Shown piece after piece: positions 1 to 7,640 of a DNA stretch of 26,364 nucleotides (its first letter is position 1; each line of letters opens with the position of its first letter). The notes under the pieces are model-generated. The model searched no databases, had not been told where the DNA came from, and saw only the letters and a program-made list of their open reading frames with translations. The translations under genes and the position numbers were made by a program. The stretch comes from Phycisphaerales bacterium UBA7708 (GTDB lineage Bacteria; Planctomycetota; Phycisphaerae; Sedimentisphaerales; Anaerohalosphaeraceae): positions 1 to 26,364 of the forward strand of contig DLFY01000336.1 of the NCBI GenBank assembly GCA_002482415.1, in the 5' to 3' direction.

Positions 1-210
1 GATGTGTCGCCCGAAGACGCACCCGACGCGGGGACATGGGGTTATTTTTCGTATCTGCAAAACGATGGAGACGCCAAGGCCAAGTTTTATGAATCCGTGT
101 ACCCGAAATTCTGTTCCAAGGAAATCGATCCTAATTCCGCGATAGAGGATGACAAGCGGGAGCAATTGGGCGTGATCGACAAACTGATTGCAGAGGCAGC
201 CAGTGCTTGA
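1..210 (+). CDS. Partial phage protein upstream of terL, possible small terminase subunit (5' end missing)
   Basis: The frame is open from the first base, so the gene probably begins before the window. A GTG at position 4 is also in frame but no ribosome binding site can be seen for it. The visible 69 residues include a short aromatic stretch (TWGYFSYLQ), a segment around FYESVYPKFC and a charged C-terminal helix. The stop codon overlaps the start of the large terminase gene by 8 bases, so the two are probably co-translated. The small, DNA-recognising terminase subunit is usually encoded in this place, and that is the only reason for the guess. No helix-turn-helix can be seen in the visible part. 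It could equally be an unrelated small early or late protein. Confidence 0.45.
   Translation, partial: DVSPEDAPDAGTWGYFSYLQNDGDAKAKFYESVYPKFCSKEIDPNSAIEDDKREQLGVIDKLIAEAASA
192..196 (+). promoter_or_regulatory. Ribosome binding site that decides the terL start
   Basis: AGAGG lies six bases before a GTG codon at 203. An upstream in-frame TTG at 188 has no such site at a usable distance, so GTG 203 is preferred. Confidence 0.5.
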
Positions 211-2053
211 CCCGCATCATCATCCCTACGCCGGGTTAGTGCCCAAGGAGTACACGGCCAATTTGCGGTTCAGGCGGCGCGTGCTCGAACTGGCATATCA
301 GGATGAAGAATACGCCAAGGAGCTATGGATTGCCTGCAAGCGGGACTACCTGTTTTATTTTAACGTGTTCGGGTGGACCTACAACCCGCGGCTGATGCCT
401 AAATCCACGGTTGTACCGTTCATTACCTACGCTTACCAGGACAAGGGCTTTGAGGAAATGTTCATGGCGGCGATTATGGGCTACGACCTGTACGTCGAAA
501 AAAGCCGCGACATGGGCGTAACATGGATGTTTCTGTGGGTGGATGACTACTTGTGGCGGTTCCACTCCGACCAGTCGATTCGTTTGGTTAGCCGCAATGA
601 AAATTTGGTGGATAAAACCGAAGACCCGGACAGTCTGTTCTGGAAGCTGGATTTTATTAACGATCACTTGCCGTATTTTTTGCGGCTTGAAGACGACGTG
701 GACCAGCACAGGACGCATTTACAGCTTAAAAACCATAAGACCGGGTCCATGATCAACGGTGTATCGACGACAGGCGACGTCTCCCGCGGCGGCCGCTGCG
801 GACTAATGGATTTGGATGAATTCGCCGCCGTCGATGAGGGGGAAGCGGTTCTCAAATCGACCCGTGACGTGACCAATTGCCGGTTTTTTGTTTCGACGCA
901 TAAAGGAACGAATACCGCGTTTTATCGCCTGGGCAAAACCAATATTCGCAAGCTGCGTATGCACTGGTCAGAGCACCCGGAAAAGCGAAAAGGCCTCTAC
1001 CAGGCCGATGCCAAAGGCGTAATTCGTCTCTTAGATGATTTTAAGGGCACAGTCCGCGACAACACGGGCCAGATGTACCGATTCCCGGAAGATTATCCGT
1101 TCCGCAAGGACGGCAAACTGCGGAGTCCCTGGTATGATGTGCAGTGCGATCGCGCCAGCCATCCCATGGAAATTGCCCAGGAATTGGACATAGACCCGTT
1201 TTCCAGTGACTTTCAATTTTTTGATTCCAAAAAAATTGATGAAATAGAGTCAAGAGATGTGCGTTTTCCTACAGACGCCGGAGAGCTTATCTACGATACA
1301 GACCTCCGGTGTCCCTCCTTTCGTCCCAGCAAAGAAGGGAAATTATTGCTATGGGTGGACTTAGTGGACGGCAAGCCCCCCAGCGACACCGAGTACGTGA
1401 TGGGCGTGGATATCGCAGCCGGCACGGGTGCCAGTAATTCCGCGATCGCCGTCTATGACAAATCAACACGGACGAAAGTCGCCGAGTTTGCAAGCCCGTT
1501 TATCAAGCCGGAGGCCTTTGCCCGATATGCCGTCGCCCTGGCCTGGTTTTTTGGTGAAAGCTACATGATCTGGGACGGCGGCGGGCATGGGCGCGTATTC
1601 GGAGATTCGGTCATCGAGGAAGGATACCGCAATATTTACTACAAGCGGAATGAGCAGTCCTTAGACAAAAAGTTGTCACTAATCCCCGGCTGTTTCCTGA
1701 ATCCCAAGGAAAAACTGGCCGTCCTGGGCGGATACCGCAAGGCCCTGCAGGACGGCACCATTATCCAGCGATCTCACGATGCCAATGCGGAATGCCTGCA
1801 ATACGTGTTCACAACCAGCAATACAGTTGAGCATTCATCGTGTCGCAATACTATCGACCCGTCCGGGGCCAGAGACAACCACGGCGACCGTGTCGTCGCC
1901 GACGCCCTGGCCAATAAGGGCATGGATACATCCGGAACGCCGATTGAAGAGGACGTTCAGGATGACAAATATACTCGCACGGACACCTTTTATCACCGCC
2001 AGCAGCAAGCCCAACAGAAAAACGAAGATGACCATGATCAGGAGGCCGCATGA
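203..2053 (+). CDS. terL: Terminase large subunit (ATPase and headful/cohesive-end nuclease)
   Basis: This is the DNA-packaging motor, which docks on the portal, pumps DNA into the prohead and cuts the concatemer. With the GTG start it has 616 residues. The N-terminal ATPase shows a deviant Walker A (KSRDMGVTW, about residues 100-108) in which the lysine stands at the start of the loop, as in lambda gpA, rather than in GKT. Walker B is GLMDLDE (about 200-206), followed by a coupling motif STHKGTN (about 231-237). The C-terminal RNase H-like nuclease shows three acidic motifs: GVDIA with D403, IWDGGGHG with D458, and DNHGD with D562. All catalytic elements are present, so it looks functional. 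Its stop overlaps the next start in an ATGA junction. Identification is firm; the packaging type (cos or headful) cannot be told from this. Confidence 0.93.
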   Translation: MLDPHHHPYAGLVPKEYTANLRFRRRVLELAYQDEEYAKELWIACKRDYLFYFNVFGWTYNPRLMPKSTVVPFITYAYQDKGFEEMFMAAIMGYDLYVEKSRDMGVTWMFLWVDDYLWRFHSDQSIRLVSRNENLVDKTEDPDSLFWKLDFINDHLPYFLRLEDDVDQHRTHLQLKNHKTGSMINGVSTTGDVSRGGRCGLMDLDEFAAVDEGEAVLKSTRDVTNCRFFVSTHKGTNTAFYRLGKTNIRKLRMHWSEHPEKRKGLYQADAKGVIRLLDDFKGTVRDNTGQMYRFPEDYPFRKDGKLRSPWYDVQCDRASHPMEIAQELDIDPFSSDFQFFDSKKIDEIESRDVRFPTDAGELIYDTDLRCPSFRPSKEGKLLLWVDLVDGKPPSDTEYVMGVDIAAGTGASNSAIAVYDKSTRTKVAEFASPFIKPEAFARYAVALAWFFGESYMIWDGGGHGRVFGDSVIEEGYRNIYYKRNEQSLDKKLSLIPGCFLNPKEKLAVLGGYRKALQDGTIIQRSHDANAECLQYVFTTSNTVEHSSCRNTIDPSGARDNHGDRVVADALANKGMDTSGTPIEEDVQDDKYTRTDTFYHRQQQAQQKNEDDHDQEAA

Positions 2054-2406
2054 ATACCCCGGACTTTAATGTGTGTGTGGAAGAACAATTGCAGCGTGTC
2101 TATGCAACGTTAGTCCAGAAAGCCGGCGAATACGCCCATGGCGACCGCCTGAGTAATTTCAAGCGTCCCGCCGATATGATGCGGATGACGCCGGAAAAAG
2201 TGCTCATCGGGTACTGGATGAAGCATATCACATCCATCCTGGATTTCGTGGACGAACTGGACAAGGGTGTTCTGCGTTCCGAGGACATCTGGGCCGAGAA
2301 AATCACGGACGCCCAGGCTTATTTGTGTCTTTTGAAGGCCTTCATTCGTGAGCGTCACGTGAACATGCAGAAGGACAATCCGCCGCCCGAAATTAAAAAT
2401 GGATAA
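2050..2406 (+). CDS. Small all-alpha protein, DUF1599/MazG-like (possible nucleotide-related accessory protein)
   Basis: The protein has 118 residues and starts in an ATGA overlap with terL, preceded by a strong AGGAGG site at 2039-2045. The stretch KAGEYAHGDRLSNFK (about residues 24-38), followed by helices carrying acidic residues and ending in EKITDAQAYL, resembles the phage family often labelled DUF1599 or nucleotide modification associated domain 1, and more distantly MazG-type all-alpha NTP pyrophosphohydrolases. If so, it may act on nucleotides rather than in the capsid. The match is from memory of the motif layout only, so the activity is an inference. It sits between terminase and portal, where small non-structural genes are often inserted in phage genomes. 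Confidence 0.5.
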   Translation: MNTPDFNVCVEEQLQRVYATLVQKAGEYAHGDRLSNFKRPADMMRMTPEKVLIGYWMKHITSILDFVDELDKGVLRSEDIWAEKITDAQAYLCLLKAFIRERHVNMQKDNPPPEIKNG

Positions 2407-2409
2407 GTT

Positions 2410-4173
2410 ATGGCGATATTCCCGGCACAAAAATTAAGCAACTTGCAGAATGCAATGGCGTACAGCTACCGTAAGCTTGCACCATTCCGCAATAATCGTC
2501 TGTCTGCATTGAAGCAGTATGTCGGCAGACGGTACGGCGACAATGGAGCCGAGGCCGAAGTTCCAATGAATTTAGTGGAACTGACGATCAATGTGTACAA
2601 GCAGCATCTGGCCAATACCCCCAGCGTATTGGCCACAACCCGGCCATTCGAATTGCGGGCCAAAGCCAATAAACTGACCCTGGCCCTCAATGAACTGATC
2701 CGGCGTATTCATTTTGGGGATACCCTGGAAGCTGTCGTCATGGAAGCATTCGTCGGCCTGGGCATTGCTAAAAAGGGACTGGACGGATCCGTTCAGCTTG
2801 AAATTGAAAAACAGCGGCACCGGGGAGGAATGCCGTTCTGGGATTGCGTGGGCCTGGACAACTGGGTCCACGACATGACTGCTAAAGTATTTGGTAATGC
2901 CCAGTTTATGGGCAACTCCTACCAGATACCCTATGAAGATGCGATGGATAGCGGCATATTCGGCAAAGCCAAAGATCGCATTGTCAAGCCGGGCCAGTGC
3001 ACACTTCAGGAGACCGACCAAAGCCTGTCCGGTGGAGACGGACCCGACCGTGAAACCCTGTATGACATGATCGACCTATGGGACGTGTGGCTGCCCAAAG
3101 AGGGCGTAGTCGTCACATTCCAGTCCGTTGGGCAAGGAGACGATGCCTTTACCGGCCCAGCGCTCCATGCGTATAGCTGGAAAGGCCCTGAGCAGGGGAT
3201 GTATCGCACGTTATCCTTCCATCCCGTGCCTGGCAATATCATGCCGCTGCCTCCCGCTGCGTTATGGATGGACATGCACGAACTGGCCAATCGCCTGTTT
3301 CGCAAATTGGGCCGCCAGGCCGACCGGCAAAAAACAGTCACAGGCGTCCGGCGTGCTGGCGTTGGGGACGGAGATCGTATCAAGAAGGCCGCTGACGGCG
3401 AAATGGTGGCGATGGATGATCCCAACAACGTCAAAGAGTACAAATATGGTGGCATCAGCCAGGAAACACTGGCATTTTTGATCCACGTCCGCGACTTGTA
3501 CTCCTATATGCGGGGCAATCTGGACTCCCTGGGCGGCCTGAGTGCTCAATCGGAGACTCTCGGCCAAGACAAACTGCTCAGCGAATCCGCCAGCCAGCGC
3601 ATTCGGGACATGCAGGAAAAGACTGAAAATTTCGCTACAGCGGAAATCACCGACCTGGGTGAAATCCTGTGGTATGACCCGCTGATCGAACTGCCTTTAA
3701 TCAAGCGTGTCCCCGGTACCGACATCACGGTTCCCGTGAATTTTGCACCCAATGACCGCCAGGACGAATATTTCAATTACGACATCTGCATCGAGCCTTA
3801 TTCGATGCGGAAGCATACGCCGGAATCGCGGTTGAATGCGATTATGCAAGTGGTCAACAACACAGTGATTCCCATGATGCCGCTATTGCAGCAGCAGGGG
3901 ATCGGTCTCAATGTTGAGGTTTTGCTCAAAACCATATCCAAATATGCCAGACTGCCTGAACTGGAAGAAATCCTGATCTTTGCCGACCCGCAAATCCAGT
4001 CCGATCAGTCTGTGCAATCGATGAGCAAATCGCCGACGACGACGCGGAATTATGTCAGGCGGAATGTTCCGGGTGCCACACGGCAGGGCCATGACCAGTT
4101 AATGCAGCGGCTTTTAATGGGCGGCAAATTACAGGCAAGTGAAGCGGGGTCATTGACGCGATCAACGGGGTAA
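2410..4173 (+). CDS. Portal protein
   Basis: This 587-residue protein follows the terminase and precedes scaffold and capsid, which is the classic portal position. The dodecameric portal forms the DNA channel at one capsid vertex and is the docking point for terminase and tail adaptor. The N-terminal part (NRLSALKQYVGRRYG, then VPMNLVELTINVYKQHLAN, about residues 29-69) has the usual arrangement of a helix followed by a conserved hydrophobic stretch before the wing region. The middle contains a long helix-rich stem candidate around residues 385-420, including SESASQRIRDMQEKTENF. The C-terminus is polar and rich in Q, S and R, as in portal barrel or crown regions. It starts three bases after the previous stop, without a strong ribosome binding site, which suggests coupling. 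The protein stops one base before the next start (TAATATG). Confidence 0.85.
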   Translation: MAIFPAQKLSNLQNAMAYSYRKLAPFRNNRLSALKQYVGRRYGDNGAEAEVPMNLVELTINVYKQHLANTPSVLATTRPFELRAKANKLTLALNELIRRIHFGDTLEAVVMEAFVGLGIAKKGLDGSVQLEIEKQRHRGGMPFWDCVGLDNWVHDMTAKVFGNAQFMGNSYQIPYEDAMDSGIFGKAKDRIVKPGQCTLQETDQSLSGGDGPDRETLYDMIDLWDVWLPKEGVVVTFQSVGQGDDAFTGPALHAYSWKGPEQGMYRTLSFHPVPGNIMPLPPAALWMDMHELANRLFRKLGRQADRQKTVTGVRRAGVGDGDRIKKAADGEMVAMDDPNNVKEYKYGGISQETLAFLIHVRDLYSYMRGNLDSLGGLSAQSETLGQDKLLSESASQRIRDMQEKTENFATAEITDLGEILWYDPLIELPLIKRVPGTDITVPVNFAPNDRQDEYFNYDICIEPYSMRKHTPESRLNAIMQVVNNTVIPMMPLLQQQGIGLNVEVLLKTISKYARLPELEEILIFADPQIQSDQSVQSMSKSPTTTRNYVRRNVPGATRQGHDQLMQRLLMGGKLQASEAGSLTRSTG

Positions 4174-4174
4174 T

Positions 4175-4549
4175 ATGTCAGCACAAAACGGAGACTTAGG
4201 ATTGCCGGCAACAAAAGGAGACGTGGTTCGCATCCACGAGAAACTGGATGCGTTATCACTGACAGTCGCTGCCATGCAGCAGCATAAACCGCCGTGTTCG
4301 TATTGTGAATCTCTGGAAAAGCGTTTTACCGAGCACGTGGGAGATCACAAGGAAACGGCGACAGCCCTAAAACGGGCCATTATTACGGAAACAGTGAAGA
4401 TTGCAGCGATGGTACTGGTTGCCATCATTGCTTTTTATATAACGAATCGAGGAATTGAAAAGAAGTATGCCGATTTACTGCTACAAAGACAGACAGGGAC
4501 AGATACACGAACGGCAGTACCCGATGGCCAAGGCGCCAAAACGCATTAA
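4175..4549 (+). CDS. Single-helix membrane protein, XhlA/holin-like architecture
   Basis: The protein has 124 residues. It has a polar helical N-terminal half with a CSYC pair at residues 41-44, then one hydrophobic segment at about residues 74-91 (KIAAMVLVAIIAFYIT), then a charged tail. A soluble coiled-coil-like region before one C-terminal membrane helix recalls XhlA/hemolysin-type and class III holin-associated proteins, so a role in lysis or membrane attachment is possible. There is no sequence identity I can name. The last 83 bases overlap the next gene in another frame, so the tail after the membrane helix may be under little constraint. Start is ATG one base after the portal stop. Confidence 0.55.
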   Translation: MSAQNGDLGLPATKGDVVRIHEKLDALSLTVAAMQQHKPPCSYCESLEKRFTEHVGDHKETATALKRAIITETVKIAAMVLVAIIAFYITNRGIEKKYADLLLQRQTGTDTRTAVPDGQGAKTH

Positions 4550-4823
4550 AACGCCTCATGGATTTGCCCAGCGGTGTATTGTTGCCGAACACAAAGACAT
4601 GCGGCAATGTGCCGGTAACTGGCCAATGGTGTCGGATGCAGCCGGCGTGTCGCCGGGCCAGATCAAAGAGGCTTATGAGGCATCGGTCAAGGCCGGTGTG
4701 CCGACTCACTTCAATTCCGAAGGCCAGGCGATCTTCAACTCCCCGCGCCATCGACGCGATTATCTGCGGTCCATTGGAATGTTCGACCGCAATGCCGGGT
4801 TTTCAGACCCAACGCCCAATTAA
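4467..4823 (+). CDS. FmdB/zinc-ribbon-like phage protein that has lost its cysteines
   Basis: The 118-residue product starts with MPIYCYKDRQGQ, the same opening pattern as FmdB-type zinc ribbons (MPxYxYxCxxCG), but the CxxC knuckles are absent. It ends with a segment WPMVSDAAGVSPGQIKEA, then GVPTHFNSEG, then SPRHRRDYLRSIGM. I recognise this arrangement from phage proteins encoded near the portal that are usually unnamed or listed as zinc-ribbon domain proteins. ATG 4467 is chosen over an upstream in-frame TTG at 4455 because it gives the conserved beginning; GAGGAA lies at 4449-4454. The gene overlaps the membrane protein gene by 83 bases. Function unknown; a structural or assembly role is suggested only by its position. 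Confidence 0.6.
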   Translation: MPIYCYKDRQGQIHERQYPMAKAPKRIKTPHGFAQRCIVAEHKDMRQCAGNWPMVSDAAGVSPGQIKEAYEASVKAGVPTHFNSEGQAIFNSPRHRRDYLRSIGMFDRNAGFSDPTPN

Positions 4824-4841
4824 CCCAAAAACGGAGTCATT

Positions 4842-5960
4842 ATGAAAAAAACAAAACTATTCTGGTTGTTTGGTAACTTAAACCGCCATCCCTTCTTTGC
4901 GGATGATGACGAGGACACAGGCGGCGGCAATGCCTCAGATACCGGCGACGAAAAGGATGAAGACGCACAGGACGATGGCAAAAAAAGTGCCTACGAACGA
5001 AACCTGACGGACATCCAGGACGAATTCGACCGTCAGATCGAAGAATCCGGCGACGACGATGAGGTTGCCGATGACCAGGACAGCAAAGAGGACAAGGACA
5101 AGAATAAGTCACAGCAGCAGGACCTCGAAATCGATGACGACGAAGAGGACAGTGACGGAGATGATACACAAGACGACGACGGCGATGATCATTCCGCCGA
5201 TGACAAAGACGGCCAGGATAATGATGACAACAAGTCCGCTATTTCTGCCGAATTGGTCCAGCGTGCCATACGGCTCGGATTCGACCAAGACGAATTGTCT
5301 GGTTTTAAATCTGATGCAACGCTGAGCAGGGTTTTGGATGCCATGGAGTCGCGGGCATCTGGAAACCAGTCCACAGACGGGGACGCAAAAGACGGGAAAC
5401 AGGATGACGATGTGTTCAAACTGGAACTCGGCGACGATTACACCGACGACTTCAAAGAAAAGATGCAGAAAATGAATGAGTTTTATGCGTCGAAATTGAA
5501 GTCTGTTCGAGACGAATTGTCCTCGGCCCGCCAGGAATTGAACCGCATTCAAGGCATGGAATACGTGCGTGAATTCGATGCGTCGATCAAGAACCTGGGC
5601 GATCCCTGGCAGGACGTGTTCGGTAAAGGCTCAGGCCAGAAGTTAGACCCCAAGGGGAGCCATTACAAAAACCGCGTCAAACTGGACGAAGAAATGTCGA
5701 TTATCGCATTGGGACGCAAGCAAATGGGCAAACCGCCGCTGAACAGGGCGGAATTGTTCCAGCGTGCCTTGCAGTCGGCATTCAGCGACAAAATCAAGTC
5801 GATCGAGACGGCCCATTTGCAAAAAGCATTGAAGGATCGTTCCAGACGGTCCGCCAGCCGTCCGACCCACAGAAATACTAAACCAATGACGGCGGACGAA
5901 GAACTGCTCGCTATTCAGACCGAATTCGACCGGAAAATGGCCGAGGACGGGAGCGATTAA
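4842..5960 (+). CDS. Capsid scaffolding protein (acidic, coiled)
   Basis: The 372-residue product lies directly before the major capsid gene, the usual place of the scaffold, which templates prohead assembly and then leaves. The N-terminal third (about residues 20-130) is extremely rich in D and E, the middle is helical (about 195-240, KMNEFYASKLKSVRDELSS), and the C-terminus is basic around residues 330-350 (DRSRRSASRPTHRNTK). Scaffolds typically bind the coat with a charged helical C-terminus. An oddity is a duplicated motif: residues 55-72 and 355-372 share the core IQxEFDR and end in similar acidic residues. The start has GGAG a few bases upstream. Identification rests on position and composition, not on a family match. 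Confidence 0.7.
   Translation: MKKTKLFWLFGNLNRHPFFADDDEDTGGGNASDTGDEKDEDAQDDGKKSAYERNLTDIQDEFDRQIEESGDDDEVADDQDSKEDKDKNKSQQQDLEIDDDEEDSDGDDTQDDDGDDHSADDKDGQDNDDNKSAISAELVQRAIRLGFDQDELSGFKSDATLSRVLDAMESRASGNQSTDGDAKDGKQDDDVFKLELGDDYTDDFKEKMQKMNEFYASKLKSVRDELSSARQELNRIQGMEYVREFDASIKNLGDPWQDVFGKGSGQKLDPKGSHYKNRVKLDEEMSIIALGRKQMGKPPLNRAELFQRALQSAFSDKIKSIETAHLQKALKDRSRRSASRPTHRNTKPMTADEELLAIQTEFDRKMAEDGSD
5004..5057 (+). repeat. Scaffold peptide repeat, copy 1 (codes residues 55-72)
   Basis: This stretch encodes a helix with core IQDEFDR. It matches the C-terminal copy at 10 of 18 residues by eye. Confidence 0.55.
5904..5957 (+). repeat. Scaffold peptide repeat, copy 2 (codes the last 18 residues)
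   Basis: This stretch encodes core IQTEFDR and forms the extreme C-terminus of the scaffold, the part that contacts coat protein in studied phages. Confidence 0.55.
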
Positions 5961-5988
5961 GTAAGCGTCCGCGAAAGGACGTGCATAT

Positions 5989-7023
5989 ATGAGAGATTCA
6001 CAAATCCTTGATTTAATCACAAGCACCTTGCACAAAATGGGCAAGGGCAAATTCACGCAGATTGCCCAGGAACTGCATGAATACGAGGTCATGGGCAAGT
6101 TGCTGACCAAAAACGGCGGCGTCCAGGTCATCCCCGATGGCATGGGCCTCAAAGAATACCTGATGACCAAACGCGGCGGATCGTTCCGCTGGGTGGACCT
6201 GTTCGAGCCGGATTCGGTCAACCTGGTTGACGTCATGGCCGAAATGAAGGTCGAATGGTGTCACGGTACCGCCAATATGATGTACGAACGCCGCGAACTG
6301 CTGATGAACCGCGGCGAATCCCGCATCAACAACGTCTTTAAGCCGCGGCGCGCCGGTATGATGCTGGACGTGGCAGACGGCCTCGAAGGCGCATTCTGGG
6401 ACGCACCCGTTGCCGGCAATGATAAAGTGCCGTGGGGCATCCAGTACTGGATCGTGCGCAATGCCAGCGAAGGCTTCAATGGCGGCGCCCCGTCCGGGTT
6501 CACGACCGTGGGCAATGTCAATCTGACCAAGCATCCGGCATTCAAGAATTACACGAACACGTATTCGGCGGTCAGCAAAGATGACCTGATCAAGAAACTG
6601 CGCAAGGCCCACTGGCAGACACGGTGGAAATCCCCGATCAACATGGCTGAATTCCAGTCGGAAACCGGTCAGAAACGCAAGCTCTATTGCGGGTATGAAT
6701 TGCTCAGCGATCTGGAAGATATCGGCGAAGCTCAGAATGACAACCTGGGCCGCGACCTGGCCCCGTATGACGGCCAGATGACGTTCCGGCGTCACCCCAT
6801 CGTGCCCGTGGACAAGCTGTGCTATGCTAATGACACGGCGTATCCGATCTACATGATCGACACCAGCACGTTTAAGCTGTTCGTGCTTAAGGGCGACTAC
6901 TTGCGTGAATCGGACGCGGAAAAGGCTCCGAACCAGCACAACGTGTACGTGGTGCACGTTGACCTGTCGTATCAGACCATGTGTCTGAATCGCCGGGCCA
7001 ATGCGGTACTGTATAAGTCCTAA
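5989..7023 (+). CDS. Major capsid protein
   Basis: This 344-residue protein follows the scaffold and is preceded by a good site (AAGGA, 5975-5979). Its content fits a coat protein with the HK97 fold: an N-terminal helical arm (MRDSQILDLITSTLHKMGKG), then an extended-loop candidate and beta-rich centre (about residues 55-110), a tryptophan-rich region near residues 145-160 (WGIQYWIV), the GFNGGAPSGFTT segment (about 164-175), and a C-terminal beta-rich region ending VLYKS. It is the only protein in the cluster of the right size and position. No protease gene lies beside it, so maturation by cleavage is not indicated. The fold is inferred from position and length, not from a recognised signature. 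The antisense strand also has a long open frame here, judged a shadow. Confidence 0.82.
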   Translation: MRDSQILDLITSTLHKMGKGKFTQIAQELHEYEVMGKLLTKNGGVQVIPDGMGLKEYLMTKRGGSFRWVDLFEPDSVNLVDVMAEMKVEWCHGTANMMYERRELLMNRGESRINNVFKPRRAGMMLDVADGLEGAFWDAPVAGNDKVPWGIQYWIVRNASEGFNGGAPSGFTTVGNVNLTKHPAFKNYTNTYSAVSKDDLIKKLRKAHWQTRWKSPINMAEFQSETGQKRKLYCGYELLSDLEDIGEAQNDNLGRDLAPYDGQMTFRRHPIVPVDKLCYANDTAYPIYMIDTSTFKLFVLKGDYLRESDAEKAPNQHNVYVVHVDLSYQTMCLNRRANAVLYKS

Positions 7024-7026
7024 GCT

Positions 7027-7037
7027 CAGTATTAGGC
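7027..7037 (+). repeat. 11-base direct repeat, copy 1 (after the capsid gene)
   Basis: CAGTATTAGGC lies just after the capsid stop codon and recurs 61 bases later inside the start of the next gene. Confidence 0.5.
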
Positions 7038-7080
7038 TTTGCAGCGTAACCATAACCAAAACTTTTAAGCGGAGATCAAT

Positions 7081-7560
7081 ATGAATGCAGTATTAGGCAG
7101 ACACTCGAATCAGGGTCGCGCTTCGATTCGACGTGTTTATTTTACAGGTGATACGGCTGTGTCTCAGGGCCAGCCGATCATGAAAGAGCGAACCTGGACC
7201 GGCACGGATACCGAGCATGGGGCAACCTATGCCTGGGAAGGCCGTTCCAACGGAGCCAAGGCTCTGGCAACAACGGGTGATGAATTTTTCGGTGTCGCTG
7301 CCCAGGCGTACCCGGCCAAGACGGGCGGGCAGTGGATCGAGATTTATGAAGTGGGCAGTGTGTGCCTGGCCTTGACCAAGTACAACATTACCACGCTGGG
7401 CACCCTGCTCAAGCTGGATATCAGCGATGGCTGCTTTGCGGCTGCTGGTGCCGTGGGCAATGGTGCCTGTGCTGCCATGCAGACCATTAACACGTCTGGC
7501 GGCGCAGCGTTATCCCTGGTCGAATTGTTGGACGGAGCAATCATTGCTCCGGTTGCATAG
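7081..7560 (+). CDS. Putative capsid decoration (cement) protein, DUF2190-like layout
   Basis: The product has 159 residues, is small, glycine- and alanine-rich and mostly predicted beta. It lies directly after the capsid gene, where decoration proteins are normally encoded. The pattern of an N-terminal strand (RRVYFTGDTAVSQGQPI), a segment with GDEFFGVAAQAYPAKTGGQW, and a hydrophobic C-terminal strand resembles small phage proteins of the DUF2190/decoration type, which bind the outside of the HK97 shell and stabilise it. GCGGAG lies a few bases before the ATG. The identification is by context and composition only. A perfect hairpin lies 24 bases after its stop. Confidence 0.5.
   Translation: MNAVLGRHSNQGRASIRRVYFTGDTAVSQGQPIMKERTWTGTDTEHGATYAWEGRSNGAKALATTGDEFFGVAAQAYPAKTGGQWIEIYEVGSVCLALTKYNITTLGTLLKLDISDGCFAAAGAVGNGACAAMQTINTSGGAALSLVELLDGAIIAPVA
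7088..7098 (+). repeat. 11-base direct repeat, copy 2 (inside the start of the decoration gene)
   Basis: Identical to 7027-7037. It spans codons 3 to 6 of the decoration gene. Confidence 0.5.
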
Positions 7561-7584
7561 TCGGCGTTTTTGGGTTCGTGGCAG

Positions 7585-7610
7585 TGTGCCGGGAGTAAAA
7601 TCCCGGCACA
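7585..7610 (+). terminator. Perfect 10-bp hairpin between two structural genes, possible terminator or mRNA processing/stability element
   Basis: TGTGCCGGGA at 7585-7594 pairs exactly with TCCCGGCACA at 7601-7610 around a six-base A-rich loop (GTAAAA). The stem is GC-rich. What follows (TCTTATTCAC) is only weakly T-rich, so it is not a textbook intrinsic terminator. A partial terminator that lowers expression after capsid and decoration genes, or a 3' stability stem for the abundant capsid message, would both fit. It lies in the 80-base gap between two genes. Confidence 0.6.
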
Positions 7611-7640
7611 TCTTATTCACATCAATACAAGGACATTAAT

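Noticed and set aside
5643..6236. 197-codon antisense frame across the scaffold-capsid junction
   Set aside because: No start signal and no recognisable protein character; it overlaps two well-supported genes.
6013..7059. Long open frame (348 codons) antisense to the capsid gene
   Set aside because: Its composition (many H, V and Q) is that of a mirror frame of biased codons; there is no ribosome binding site, and the sense gene is clearly real.
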